9,598 bases of DNA from CAYNFP01 sp964492595 (GTDB lineage Bacteria > Bacillota_I > Bacilli_A > RF39 > UBA660): contig CAZBKY010000029.1 of the NCBI GenBank assembly GCA_964492595.1, positions 1 through 9,598 on the forward strand, in the 5' to 3' direction. A program made the position numbers and the translations under genes. Positions 1 to 6,985 of the stretch are shown piece after piece. A model generated the notes under the pieces. The model had not been told where the DNA came from. It saw only the letters and a list, made by a program, of their open reading frames with translations, and did no database searches. Each line of letters opens with the position of its first letter. Positions within the stretch are counted from its first letter, which is position 1.

Positions 1-269
1 GTTTTGATTATTCTCTCTATTTCACTTGAAAAATCAGCGTGACCTGGAGTATCCACTATATTCATTTTATAACCATTATATCTTATAGAACAGTTTTTAG
101 CAGTTATAGTAATACCTCTTTCTTTTTCAATATCGCCACTGTCCATTATACAATCTTCAACTACTGCATTATCTTTAAAAACATTATTTTGTTTTAATAA
201 CGCATCAACTAAAGTACTTTTTCCGGCATCTACATGTGCCACGACTGCAAAATTAATTATTTTCTCCAT
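1..269 (-). CDS. typA: TypA/BipA-like translational GTPase, N-terminal part (runs off left edge)
   Basis: Reverse-strand reading from ATG at 267-269 gives 89 residues before the window ends, with no stop, so the C-terminal part of the gene is outside. The visible part is a translation-factor G domain. The P-loop AHVDAGKST is at residues 11-19, the switch I core EKERGITIT at 48-56, and the G3 motif DTPGHADF at 73-80. The stretch MDSGDIEKERGITI closely matches the TypA/BipA pattern (MDSNDLEKERGITI), which favours this family over EF-G, LepA or tetracycline-protection proteins. TypA is a ribosome-associated GTPase involved in assembly and stress adaptation. The P-loop has AGKS where TypA usually has HGKT, a difference shared with TetM-type factors, so a TypA paralogue is possible. 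The start is supported by an AGGGGATGAG ribosome site just upstream. It is transcribed divergently from the PRPP synthetase gene. Confidence 0.85.
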   Translation of the reverse strand, partial: MEKIINFAVVAHVDAGKSTLVDALLKQNNVFKDNAVVEDCIMDSGDIEKERGITITAKNCSIRYNGYKMNIVDTPGHADFSSEIERIIK

Positions 270-301
270 GTTTTTCTCATCCCCTTTTAAAACACTAAAT
301 G

Positions 302-330
302 ATAATACTACAAACCAGTAAAAAAAGCAA
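302..330 (-). promoter_or_regulatory. Promoter of the typA-like gene
   Basis: On the minus strand there is a -35 box TTGCTT (325-330), a 17-base spacer, and a -10 box TATTAT (302-307). It lies 32 bases upstream of the GTPase start. Spacing is ideal for the housekeeping sigma factor. The spacer contains a run of T residues. This is a sequence-pattern prediction only. Confidence 0.6.
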
Positions 331-343
331 TATTTTGTTAGCC

Positions 344-372
344 TTGATTAACAATTAACTTTGGTATAGAAT
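344..372 (+). promoter_or_regulatory. Promoter of the PRPP synthetase gene
   Basis: A -35 box TTGATT (344-349), a 17-base spacer and a -10 box TAGAAT (367-372) lie 22 bases upstream of the ATG at 395. The leader would therefore be very short, about 15 bases, leaving just enough room for the ribosome site GAAAGAGG at 381-388. The box points away from the typA-like promoter, with only 13 bases between the two -35 elements. Confidence 0.55.
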
Positions 373-394
373 TAAATTAAGAAAGAGGTACGAT

Positions 395-1495
395 ATGAAA
401 AGTAATTTATCTTTGATAATACTGGATAATTGCAAAGAGTTAGGAGAGAAAGTAGCAGAAAATCTAAATAAAATTAGAAAAAACAAAGTTAATTATATCA
501 CGCCAATTGATGAAGTTAAATTTAGTGATGGAAGTGGAAAAATCATAATAAAAAAATCTGTAAGAGATAAAGATTTGTTTGTACTGGCAGATGTATATAA
601 TTCAGAGTGTATTTATGAATTATATGGCAATAAAAACTTTAAGAGTTCTGATGATCATTTTACTGATTTGAGAAGAGTAATAAGTGCGGTTTCCGGACAC
701 ACAAGAGACATTTCTATTTATATGCCTTTTTTATATTCAAGTAGACAGCATAGTGGAAAAAATTATGAATCAAATGACTGTGCCGATTCTATAAAAGATT
801 TAGCTATGGATGGCGTAAAAACAATTATAACCCACGATGTTCACAACGAAGGAGTAAAACATGCCCTTGCCAGAACTTCAACTGAATTTCAAAATATTTT
901 TGCTACAAATTATATAGTAAAATCGTTTTTAGAAAATGAAGATGTGGACTTAAATAACATCCTCATGGTAAGCCCTGATGAAGGCGCAATCAAAAGAGCA
1001 AAATATTATGCGGGTGTATTTAGATGTGATTTGGGATTTTGCTATAAGTTGAGAGACTTATCAAAAATGGTAAATGGTAAAAACCCAATATTAGAACATG
1101 TATACATTGGACCTAAAGTAAAATCTAAAGATGTTATTATCATAGATGATATGATTGCCTCAGGCGCTTCCATATTAGACACAGCAAGACTTCTAAAAAA
1201 TCAAGGAGCAAATAAAATTTATTTATTTTCCACATTTGCTTTATTTACAGAAGGCTTAGATATATTCAAAGAAAAATATAGAGAAAAATTATTTACAAAA
1301 GTATACTCGACTAACTTAACTCATGGGTATATTAAAGCTAAAAATGAACCTTGGTTCAAAACAGTAGACTGCTCTTATTTAATCGCAGAAATAATAGATT
1401 CTTTAAATACTCATAAATCGCTAACATCTATCATCGCTATCAACCAGGAATTGTTGCGTGAGATTGAAAAAAGAAAAAAATTAACAAATAAATAA
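395..1495 (+). CDS. prs: Ribose-phosphate pyrophosphokinase (PRPP synthetase), long form
   Basis: This enzyme makes phosphoribosyl pyrophosphate from ribose 5-phosphate and ATP, the precursor for nucleotide, NAD, His and Trp synthesis; it is cytosolic. The signature PRPP-binding loop is at residues 247-259 (VIIIDDMIASGAS). Other family landmarks are SRQH at 116-119 (equivalent to the ARQD ATP-binding segment), the THDVH segment with His150, SPDEGAIKRA at 193-202, and the basic loop YKLRD at 217-221. At 366 residues it is about 50 longer than the classical 315-residue enzyme, and several motifs are altered (for example DDMIA for DDMID). It resembles a divergent long class seen in some Clostridia and Bacilli more than classical Prs. 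Start ATG is supported by GAAAGAGG seven bases upstream. It is monocistronic, with its own promoter and a terminator just after the stop. Confidence 0.88.
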   Translation: MKSNLSLIILDNCKELGEKVAENLNKIRKNKVNYITPIDEVKFSDGSGKIIIKKSVRDKDLFVLADVYNSECIYELYGNKNFKSSDDHFTDLRRVISAVSGHTRDISIYMPFLYSSRQHSGKNYESNDCADSIKDLAMDGVKTIITHDVHNEGVKHALARTSTEFQNIFATNYIVKSFLENEDVDLNNILMVSPDEGAIKRAKYYAGVFRCDLGFCYKLRDLSKMVNGKNPILEHVYIGPKVKSKDVIIIDDMIASGASILDTARLLKNQGANKIYLFSTFALFTEGLDIFKEKYREKLFTKVYSTNLTHGYIKAKNEPWFKTVDCSYLIAEIIDSLNTHKSLTSIIAINQELLREIEKRKKLTNK

Positions 1496-1516
1496 AAATT
1501 TACTAAAGATTAAAAA

Positions 1517-1550
1517 ATAATATGATTTAACTCATATTATCTTTTATTTT
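1517..1550. terminator. Bidirectional A/T-rich terminator between converging genes
   Basis: A perfect 9-base-pair stem (ATAATATGA at 1517-1525, TCATATTAT at 1532-1540) encloses a 6-base loop. On the plus strand it is followed by CTTTTATTTTT, and on the minus strand by a run of six T residues (1511-1516 region). It lies 22 bases after the PRPP synthetase stop and overlaps the stop codon of the converging amidase gene, so it can end transcription from both sides. The stem is nearly all A-T, so its strength is uncertain. Confidence 0.55.
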
Positions 1551-3363
1551 TAAATCTTTTTTTCTTTTTGGGAACTAGTACTAAGAGGATTATTAAACAC
1601 ACTAAAATCCAATAAATATATTCTTTCCCATAAAGTATTCTTTTGTTTTTATTTAAACTTTTAAGAGAAGATTCGTATTTTATTAATAATTCACTTGAAT
1701 ATTCGCTTTCTTTATCATTATAATTTTTTAAGTATTCTTCTACTTCTTTATAAATTTCTATATAAGAATTATATGCTTTTTTTCTATACATACGAAAGTT
1801 ATATTTACCTTCTTCATAATTTTTCTTAAGCTTTATTAAATCATCTGAAATTTCATATAAAGGAAGCATGTTTGGAGATTCATCGTTATTTGTAGACTGT
1901 TCGTAAGAATAAGCGACTTCATACAAAATATTTTCTTCATTTTGTTTCGCCACCATTTCTAACCCATAAGGTAAGTTATTTGAATCAAAGCCCATAGGTA
2001 CACTAATCGCTGGCATGCCTGTCATTGGAGCAATTGTATAACAAGGAGATGATGTATATGAAGAAGCACTTTCAAGCAATGTTATATATTTAGATTTCAA
2101 ACTGGGATATATTAAAACATCCACATTATATTTATCCATCATTTTATATACGCTGTCTTTAAATGAATCTTTTTTAGCCTCTTTATCTTTATAATAAGTG
2201 CTTTTTGTTATATCGCTACTACAATTTGAATTATACCCAGATAAAGCTTGTACATATCCGCCATTATTTAATAAGGAAGAAAATGATTTAATTTTACTGG
2301 TGGTATTTTTTATATATTGATTAAATTGATAACACATTGATATACCGAGCACAGTTTTATCAAACATATAATCAAATTCAGAATTATAAAAGTTATCTAT
2401 ATAAATTATAGTAGCTCCTTTTTCCTCCATAACTTTTATTGCATTCATTACCAAATCATCAACATCCTTATAATAAGCAGATAATGCTAAAACACTTGAA
2501 TTACGTTTTTTAATAAAATCATTCATGACACCAATTGTTTTTCCATTTAAACCATCTTTTTTTAAATAAGTTGTGTAATCTATTCCATTGTTAGATAAAT
2601 TTGTAAGGAGTATAGCATTTTCTTCAACTGTATTTGTCATAGGACCCGCAGTATCTCTTGTTACATCATATTTTATAATACCATATCCGCTAAGAAGTCC
2701 ATATGTTGGTCTAAGTCCCACAATATTTGCAGCAGAAGATGGAAGTCTTATAGATGAATTTGTATCTGTGCCTACTGCTAAAGGGGCAAAAGAAAGAGCG
2801 ATAGATACCGCAGAGCCTCCCGAGGAACCATAAGGAGTATATTTTGTATTATAAGCATTATACACATGTCCATAACTGCTATAGGAATTTGATGCAGAAA
2901 AAGCAAATTCGCTCATATTAGATTTTGCCAGCATTATAGCACCCTTATCAATCAAGTTTTGAACTATTGTTGAATTACTTTTAGGATACGAGTCCTTTAA
3001 AGCTTTTGTTCCTGCAGTTGTAGGTAAAAGTTCATAATCTATATTATCTTTTAAAATTACTGGCATACCAAATATTTCACTTTTTCTACCACTTTTTACA
3101 TACTCTTCATCTGCTTTTTTCGCCAAATTTACAGCTTCTTTATTTATAGAAATTATAGCATTATATTTTGAATTGTATGCTTCAATTCTGTCTATGTATA
3201 ATTTAGTTATTAATTCATATGTTAAATACCCATCATCTACAGACTTTTGAAGTTCGCTCACTGTCATTTTAGTAATATCAACTACCGCTTTATTAGTGGC
3301 ATTTATATTAAATGGTACAAATGATAGAAGTATAATAAGAACTATTTTACAACACTTTTTCAT
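1537..3363 (-). CDS. Exported, membrane-anchored amidase-signature family amidase
   Basis: Amidase-signature enzymes hydrolyse carboxamides through a Ser-cisSer-Lys triad. Here the Lys is K105 (in MPVILKDN), the cis-Ser is S180 (in GSSGGSA, 179-185) and the nucleophile is S204 (in DTNSSIRLP). The 24-residue spacing between the two Ser matches fatty acid amide hydrolase. The C-terminal family segment TGMPAISVPMGF is at 448-459. Residues 1-22 form a signal peptide (MKK, a hydrophobic core, cleavage after NINA). Residues 582-597 form a membrane segment followed by KKKKRFKNKR, so the catalytic domain should sit outside, held by a C-terminal anchor. A Lys/Glu-rich helical region of about 90 residues (490-580) links domain and anchor. 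NSS replaces the usual GGS before the nucleophile. It is the second gene of an operon: it starts nine bases after the acyl-CoA ligase stop, with ribosome site AAAAGG. Substrate is unknown; GatA is excluded by the export signal. Confidence 0.85.
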   Translation of the reverse strand: MKKCCKIVLIILLSFVPFNINATNKAVVDITKMTVSELQKSVDDGYLTYELITKLYIDRIEAYNSKYNAIISINKEAVNLAKKADEEYVKSGRKSEIFGMPVILKDNIDYELLPTTAGTKALKDSYPKSNSTIVQNLIDKGAIMLAKSNMSEFAFSASNSYSSYGHVYNAYNTKYTPYGSSGGSAVSIALSFAPLAVGTDTNSSIRLPSSAANIVGLRPTYGLLSGYGIIKYDVTRDTAGPMTNTVEENAILLTNLSNNGIDYTTYLKKDGLNGKTIGVMNDFIKKRNSSVLALSAYYKDVDDLVMNAIKVMEEKGATIIYIDNFYNSEFDYMFDKTVLGISMCYQFNQYIKNTTSKIKSFSSLLNNGGYVQALSGYNSNCSSDITKSTYYKDKEAKKDSFKDSVYKMMDKYNVDVLIYPSLKSKYITLLESASSYTSSPCYTIAPMTGMPAISVPMGFDSNNLPYGLEMVAKQNEENILYEVAYSYEQSTNNDESPNMLPLYEISDDLIKLKKNYEEGKYNFRMYRKKAYNSYIEIYKEVEEYLKNYNDKESEYSSELLIKYESSLKSLNKNKRILYGKEYIYWILVCLIILLVLVPKKKKRFKNKR

Positions 3364-3372
3364 ACTAACCTT

Positions 3373-5076
3373 TTATTCCTTACTTAATTCTGTATAAGCA
3401 ATTTTGCCTACTTTAGTTTTTGGCAATGACTTTTTAAATACATATTCATATGGAAGTGAATATTTTGCAATGTTCTTTTCACAATATCTTTTAATGCTTC
3501 TTTTAGTCGCATCGCCTTCTTCTACTCCATCTTTTAAAACAATAAATGCTTTAGCAACTTGTACTTTATATGGATGAGGAATACCAATAACTGTACATGT
3601 CATTACATCTGGGTGTTCTTCTATGATACTTTCAATTTGAGAAGGATATATATTATATCCAGAAGAGATTATTATTCTTTTAAGTCTTTGCTTAAAATAA
3701 ATGAATCCATCTTTATCCATACACCCTATATCTCCCGTGTGAAGCCAAAGCATACCATCATCATGATATCTTAAAGTTTTCAAAGTCTCTTCTTCATTAT
3801 CAAGATATCCAAGCATTACAGAAGGACCACTTACACATATCTCCCCATCGGTTCCAATATCGGCTTCTTTATGTGTATTAACTTCTACAATTTTAAAATA
3901 AGTGTCTGGAAAAGGAATGCCAATAGTTTCATCTCTATTGCTATTAATGGGCGCCAAAGAAACCGAAGCAGTGGCCTCTGTTAAACCATATCCGCATCTA
4001 ATCTTAGCTCCCGATCCATGAAATTTCAAAAATTCATCAACTTCTTTTTTAAGTTTTTCTTTTAACAAGTCTCCCCCGGATAAAACACAACTTACAAATT
4101 TAAGACCATTTTTTTTGAATATTTTACTCTTTACCAATGATTCATATAGTGTGGGAACTCCCGCAATAAAATTTGGAGAAAATCTCTTTATCAGTAATGG
4201 AAAATCTCTAACATTAAAACTGGGGAGCAATATACACTTCATACCAATATATAAAGGAGTATGAATACAAACTGCGAGACCAAAACCATGGAATAAAGGC
4301 ATTATACAAAGCACTGAATCTCCATGTTCTGCAGTTTCTGACATTAAATGCCCGCCAATTGCAAGAGAATTAAAGTTTTTATTTGATAAAATAACACCTT
4401 TAGATATACCCGTTGTTCCTCCGCTATAAAGTATAACGGCTGGATCACTACTATTCTGATAATCTTTATATTCCCCTCTATAGTGAACCCCACTATCTAA
4501 GAAATCTGCCCATAGCATAATATTATCATGAAACATTTCATCGGTTTCGGTCTTTCTCCCCTTAAAAAACCAATAGAAAAATGATTTTAGAAGATTCATA
4601 CCGTCTGCTGCAGTCATTATAATAACCTTTTCAACTGATGTATTTGATAGAATATTATTTACTTTTTGAAATGCTAAATCTATTGTTAATATTATTTTAC
4701 TTTTTGAAATATTTAAGTACTCTTGTATTTCATTTTCACTTGATAAAGGATGCACCATATTTGCTATAGCGCCTATCATATTGATAGCATAAAACATTAT
4801 AATTGCCTCAGGAGTATTGGCACTGCATATAGTTACAGAATCTCCTTTATTCACTCCATTATATTTCAAGGCTTTAGCACACTCTTCAATCTGTTCTATA
4901 AACTTAGAATAAGTAACACTCTTACCAAAATATTCATAAGCAATATTTTTAGGATACTTTTTAGCGGTTTTAATTATTAATTCCACCATTGAGTTAGGGT
5001 ACTTTAAACTATCTTTAAACTTCCCATAAAATTTTGTCCATGGTTTCTTTTTATACAAATTTTTATGTTTTTTCAT
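3373..5076 (-). CDS. AMP-forming acyl-CoA ligase (long-chain fatty-acid-CoA ligase type)
   Basis: This is an ANL-superfamily adenylating enzyme that activates a carboxylic acid to an acyl-AMP and transfers it to CoA. The phosphate-binding loop YSGGTTGISKG is at residues 217-227. The A5 motif YGLTE is at 363-367, HTGD at 446-449, the hinge region RLKRIIISSGYNIYP at 464-478, and the adenylation Lys is K558 (in PKTKVGKIA). All core motifs are present, so it should be active. Length 567 is normal for FadD-like ligases. The basic N-terminus (MKKHKNLYKKK) and FFYWFFKG at 166-173 suggest membrane contact. The acyl substrate cannot be read from the sequence; FadD-like is an inference. It is first in an operon with the amidase, has its own promoter, and has a strong ribosome site GGAGGT eight bases before the ATG. 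Confidence 0.88.
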   Translation of the reverse strand: MKKHKNLYKKKPWTKFYGKFKDSLKYPNSMVELIIKTAKKYPKNIAYEYFGKSVTYSKFIEQIEECAKALKYNGVNKGDSVTICSANTPEAIIMFYAINMIGAIANMVHPLSSENEIQEYLNISKSKIILTIDLAFQKVNNILSNTSVEKVIIMTAADGMNLLKSFFYWFFKGRKTETDEMFHDNIMLWADFLDSGVHYRGEYKDYQNSSDPAVILYSGGTTGISKGVILSNKNFNSLAIGGHLMSETAEHGDSVLCIMPLFHGFGLAVCIHTPLYIGMKCILLPSFNVRDFPLLIKRFSPNFIAGVPTLYESLVKSKIFKKNGLKFVSCVLSGGDLLKEKLKKEVDEFLKFHGSGAKIRCGYGLTEATASVSLAPINSNRDETIGIPFPDTYFKIVEVNTHKEADIGTDGEICVSGPSVMLGYLDNEEETLKTLRYHDDGMLWLHTGDIGCMDKDGFIYFKQRLKRIIISSGYNIYPSQIESIIEEHPDVMTCTVIGIPHPYKVQVAKAFIVLKDGVEEGDATKRSIKRYCEKNIAKYSLPYEYVFKKSLPKTKVGKIAYTELSKE

Positions 5077-5129
5077 TTATTGTACCTCCAGTAATACCTA
5101 TATAATTTTATAACCTAAGTAACATATTT

Positions 5130-5158
5130 ATTATAAAAAAAAAATAGATAATTTGCAA
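5130..5158 (-). promoter_or_regulatory. Promoter of the acyl-CoA ligase / amidase operon
   Basis: Minus-strand -35 box TTGCAA (5153-5158), 17-base spacer, and a perfect -10 box TATAAT (5130-5135). The spacer holds a run of T residues. Predicted leader is about 45 bases to the ligase ATG at 5076. This separates the two-gene operon from the upstream lipid kinase gene. No obvious operator repeat is visible; TTTGCAAA at 5153-5160 is a short palindrome at the -35 box. Confidence 0.65.
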
Positions 5159-5243
5159 ATTAACCATTTTATAAAAAAAACACGTACTTTATTAAGAGAT
5201 TTTAAGAAAATTTCATTTAAGTTTTTAGGAAATGAGAAAATCA

Positions 5244-6170
5244 CTATTCTCTATCTTCTTCAAATAATTTATTAATATTTTTAGAAGGTATTAGCATTGT
5301 AATTTTTTTAGTTATTCTTATATCGAATATTGAAGTACGGCGTTTATATTCATCACCGTCAATACACCAAGAAGCTACAGGAATATCACTAAATTCTATT
5401 TTAAAATTATCTGTTTTAAAATATTTGAATCCTGGCAAGTTGTGAACTTCTCTTCTTTTTAGATAGTAAATTGCTTTAAAAATATCCCATTTATTCTTTA
5501 TATTGCACATCAAAACTTCAAATTTATTATCATTCAATTTTATATCATTATATATGTTTCCCATTCCTGCAACTCTATTACTGTTAGTAATAAATATAAA
5601 GGAATATTCTCCAGAATATCTTTTCTTATCTATTTCATATTTAATATCATAATGGTGAAAAGATTGTTTTAACTGTTTAATTCCATATAATATATATGCA
5701 AGTCTTCCATATTTTTCTTTAAGTTTTCTTGGGGTTGCATAAGCAATATCAACATATGCACCCATGCAAGCTACATAAATAAATGGTTTATCATTAAGTA
5801 AACAAACATCTATATTTTTCTCTACACCACTTAAAATCAATTCTAAATTTCTAATCGGATTATTTGTAAGACCATACATATGAGCTACATCATTTTGAGT
5901 CCCTAAAGGTAGTTGAGCCATTAATAATTGCTTATTTCTTTTTAAATTCCCAAGAATTGCTTCATTTAAAGTTCCATCTCCACCAGCTACCAATACTAAA
6001 TCCACATGTTTTAAATCCTCCACAATAGTAGTGGCATCTCCCTGACATTTGGTTGGTATTAATTCTGTTTTATAGCCATATTTTTTAAATATATTATTAA
6101 AAATCTTAAAATTCTTAATCTGACTTTTACGCCCACTTTGAGGATTATAAACAATTGCACATTTTTTCAT
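5244..6170 (-). CDS. Diacylglycerol kinase-family lipid kinase
   Basis: This is a YegS/DgkB/BmrU-type kinase that phosphorylates diacylglycerol or a related lipid alcohol using ATP at the inner face of the membrane. The catalytic-domain motifs are clear: NPQSGRK at residues 9-15, the nucleotide-binding GGDGTLNE at 63-70, and PLGTQND at 88-94. Near the C-terminus IDGDEYKRR takes the place of the usual (V/L)DGE element. Length 308 is typical (about 300). The ATG at 6168-6170 has ribosome site AAGGAG at the expected distance. A Gram-positive role would be returning diacylglycerol, formed during lipoteichoic acid synthesis, to phosphatidic acid; sequence alone cannot separate DgkB from other lipid kinases of the family. 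It is on the same strand as the acyl-CoA ligase, but 167 bases and a promoter lie between them. Confidence 0.85.
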   Translation of the reverse strand: MKKCAIVYNPQSGRKSQIKNFKIFNNIFKKYGYKTELIPTKCQGDATTIVEDLKHVDLVLVAGGDGTLNEAILGNLKRNKQLLMAQLPLGTQNDVAHMYGLTNNPIRNLELILSGVEKNIDVCLLNDKPFIYVACMGAYVDIAYATPRKLKEKYGRLAYILYGIKQLKQSFHHYDIKYEIDKKRYSGEYSFIFITNSNRVAGMGNIYNDIKLNDNKFEVLMCNIKNKWDIFKAIYYLKRREVHNLPGFKYFKTDNFKIEFSDIPVASWCIDGDEYKRRTSIFDIRITKKITMLIPSKNINKLFEEDRE

Positions 6171-6199
6171 AAAGCACTCCTTTTAGAAAACACACCATT

Positions 6200-6208
6200 A
6201 TTATATCA
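6200..6208 (-). promoter_or_regulatory. Extended -10 promoter of the lipid kinase gene
   Basis: Minus-strand TGATATAAT combines a perfect -10 box (6200-6205) with an upstream TGN extension. No good -35 box occurs at 17 bases (it is an A run), which is typical of extended -10 promoters. It lies 30 bases upstream of the start codon. Confidence 0.5.
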
Positions 6209-6242
6209 TAAGTCAAATAATTTTTTTTATTCTAACTGGGAA

Positions 6243-6271
6243 TTTACATTTGTTTTATTAAATACTATATT
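6243..6271 (+). promoter_or_regulatory. Promoter upstream of the Fic relic, possibly now serving HIT and phosphoesterase genes
   Basis: -35 box TTTACA (6243-6248), 17-base spacer, -10 box TATATT (6266-6271); each matches consensus at five of six positions. It lies 20 bases before the ATG of the decayed Fic gene. No other convincing promoter is seen before the HIT gene at 6601, so this one may drive the cassette; that part is inference. Confidence 0.45.
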
Positions 6272-6290
6272 TTAATTAAGGAAATTTTAA

Positions 6291-6588
6291 ATGAAAGAAA
6301 AAATAAGACAACATTTAAGAGCTAGCGAATTGCGTATTAAAGGATATTTATTTAAGATTATTATATTTAAAAGTGCAACTAAAATTAGGACGTGTGGATA
6401 ATGCTTTAAGTTCTATTGAAGATTTAAACAAGATTTATGAACCATTAGATGAAGATAAACTTAAAGATATTCATGGCCTATTGATGCCAGACATCTTACT
6501 TGGTGGGATATATAGACCGGTTGAGTTTGTTAAGATCCATCCGTTTGAAGATGGCAATGGTAGTTCCGAATATTTTCGAAGTATGTAG
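6291..6588 (+). pseudogene. Fic-family protein relic, N-terminal portion with frameshift and internal deletion
   Basis: Fic enzymes transfer AMP or similar groups to target proteins through a HPFx(D/E)GNGR motif. An ATG at 6291, with AAGGA eight bases before it, opens a frame that stops at 6399-6401. The adjacent frame, from about 6319, continues to 6588 and carries the Fic-like text: a helix DKLKDIHGLLM, then GGIYR, then FVKIHPFEDGNG. In the family, GGxYR and HPFxDGNG are normally separated by some 60-70 residues; here they are almost joined, so an internal deletion is likely. After GNG the catalytic-motif Arg is absent (GNGSSEYF) and the frame ends nine residues later at TAG. A GTG at 6373 could open a 71-residue product, but it has no ribosome site. 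The gene looks dead. Its stop is 12 bases before the HIT start. Confidence 0.75.
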
Positions 6589-6600
6589 AAGGAGAGGAGA

Positions 6601-6984
6601 ATGAACTTTATGGATTGTATATTTTGTAAAATAATAAATGGAGATTTAAATTCCGAAACTATTTATGAAGATGAAGTAGTTAAAGTGTTTTTAGACAATT
6701 TTCCTGATTACAACGGGCATTTATTAATTATACCTAAAAAACATATATTAGATATGAACGATGTTGATAATGATACTATTATTCATATTCATGAAGTATC
6801 AAAAAAAATGAAAAAGTTATTAGAAGAAAAACTTGGGATTACAGGATTAACGGTTTTACACAATAGTGGTAATGCCCAAAACATTAAACATTTTCATACG
6901 CATTTAATTCCAAGAGATAAAACTAGAGTAGAAAAAGAAGAATTGTTAACTGTTCAAGAAATTGCTGTGAAACTAAGGAGTTAA
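6601..6984 (+). CDS. HIT-family nucleotide hydrolase/transferase (Hint-like)
   Basis: HIT proteins hydrolyse or transfer nucleoside monophosphates from substrates such as AMP-amino conjugates or dinucleoside polyphosphates. The histidine triad is intact at residues 97-101 (HFHTH), with His99 the expected nucleophile. The N-terminal CxxC (C6, C9) fits the zinc-binding start common in bacterial HIT proteins, followed by the family pattern at 20-48 (TIYEDE, NGHLLIIPKKH). Length 127 is normal. Start choice is open: ATG 6601 has AAGGAG six bases before it (6589-6594), while ATG 6610 would give the usual MDCIFCKI start, with AGGAG ten bases away. The ribosome site lies directly after the Fic relic stop. 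One base separates it from the metallophosphoesterase gene, whose ribosome site is inside the end of this one, so they are translationally coupled. Confidence 0.88.
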   Translation: MNFMDCIFCKIINGDLNSETIYEDEVVKVFLDNFPDYNGHLLIIPKKHILDMNDVDNDTIIHIHEVSKKMKKLLEEKLGITGLTVLHNSGNAQNIKHFHTHLIPRDKTRVEKEELLTVQEIAVKLRS

Positions 6985-6985
6985 T

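Noticed and set aside
2588..2833. 81-codon plus-strand open frame inside the amidase gene
   Set aside because: It is antisense to the conserved catalytic region of a well-supported gene, and its translation shows no domain pattern.
3559..3774. 71-codon plus-strand open frame inside the acyl-CoA ligase gene
   Set aside because: Antisense to conserved ligase motifs; its residue content (rich in Ile, Tyr, Thr, His) is that of a reverse-strand shadow.
4750..4980. 76-codon plus-strand open frame inside the acyl-CoA ligase gene
   Set aside because: Shadow of the ligase N-terminal region, with no ribosome site and no family resemblance.
5199..5243. Possible terminator after the lipid kinase gene
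   Set aside because: Short stems such as TCATTT/AAATGA can be drawn with an 11-base loop, but they are nearly all A-T, imperfectly stacked, and have no T tract directly after them.
6563..6581. Short inverted repeat TTCCGAA/TTCGAA after the left Fic relic, considered as a mobile-element end
   Set aside because: Only four to six base pairs long, with no matching copy seen at the right side of the HIT/phosphoesterase cassette.
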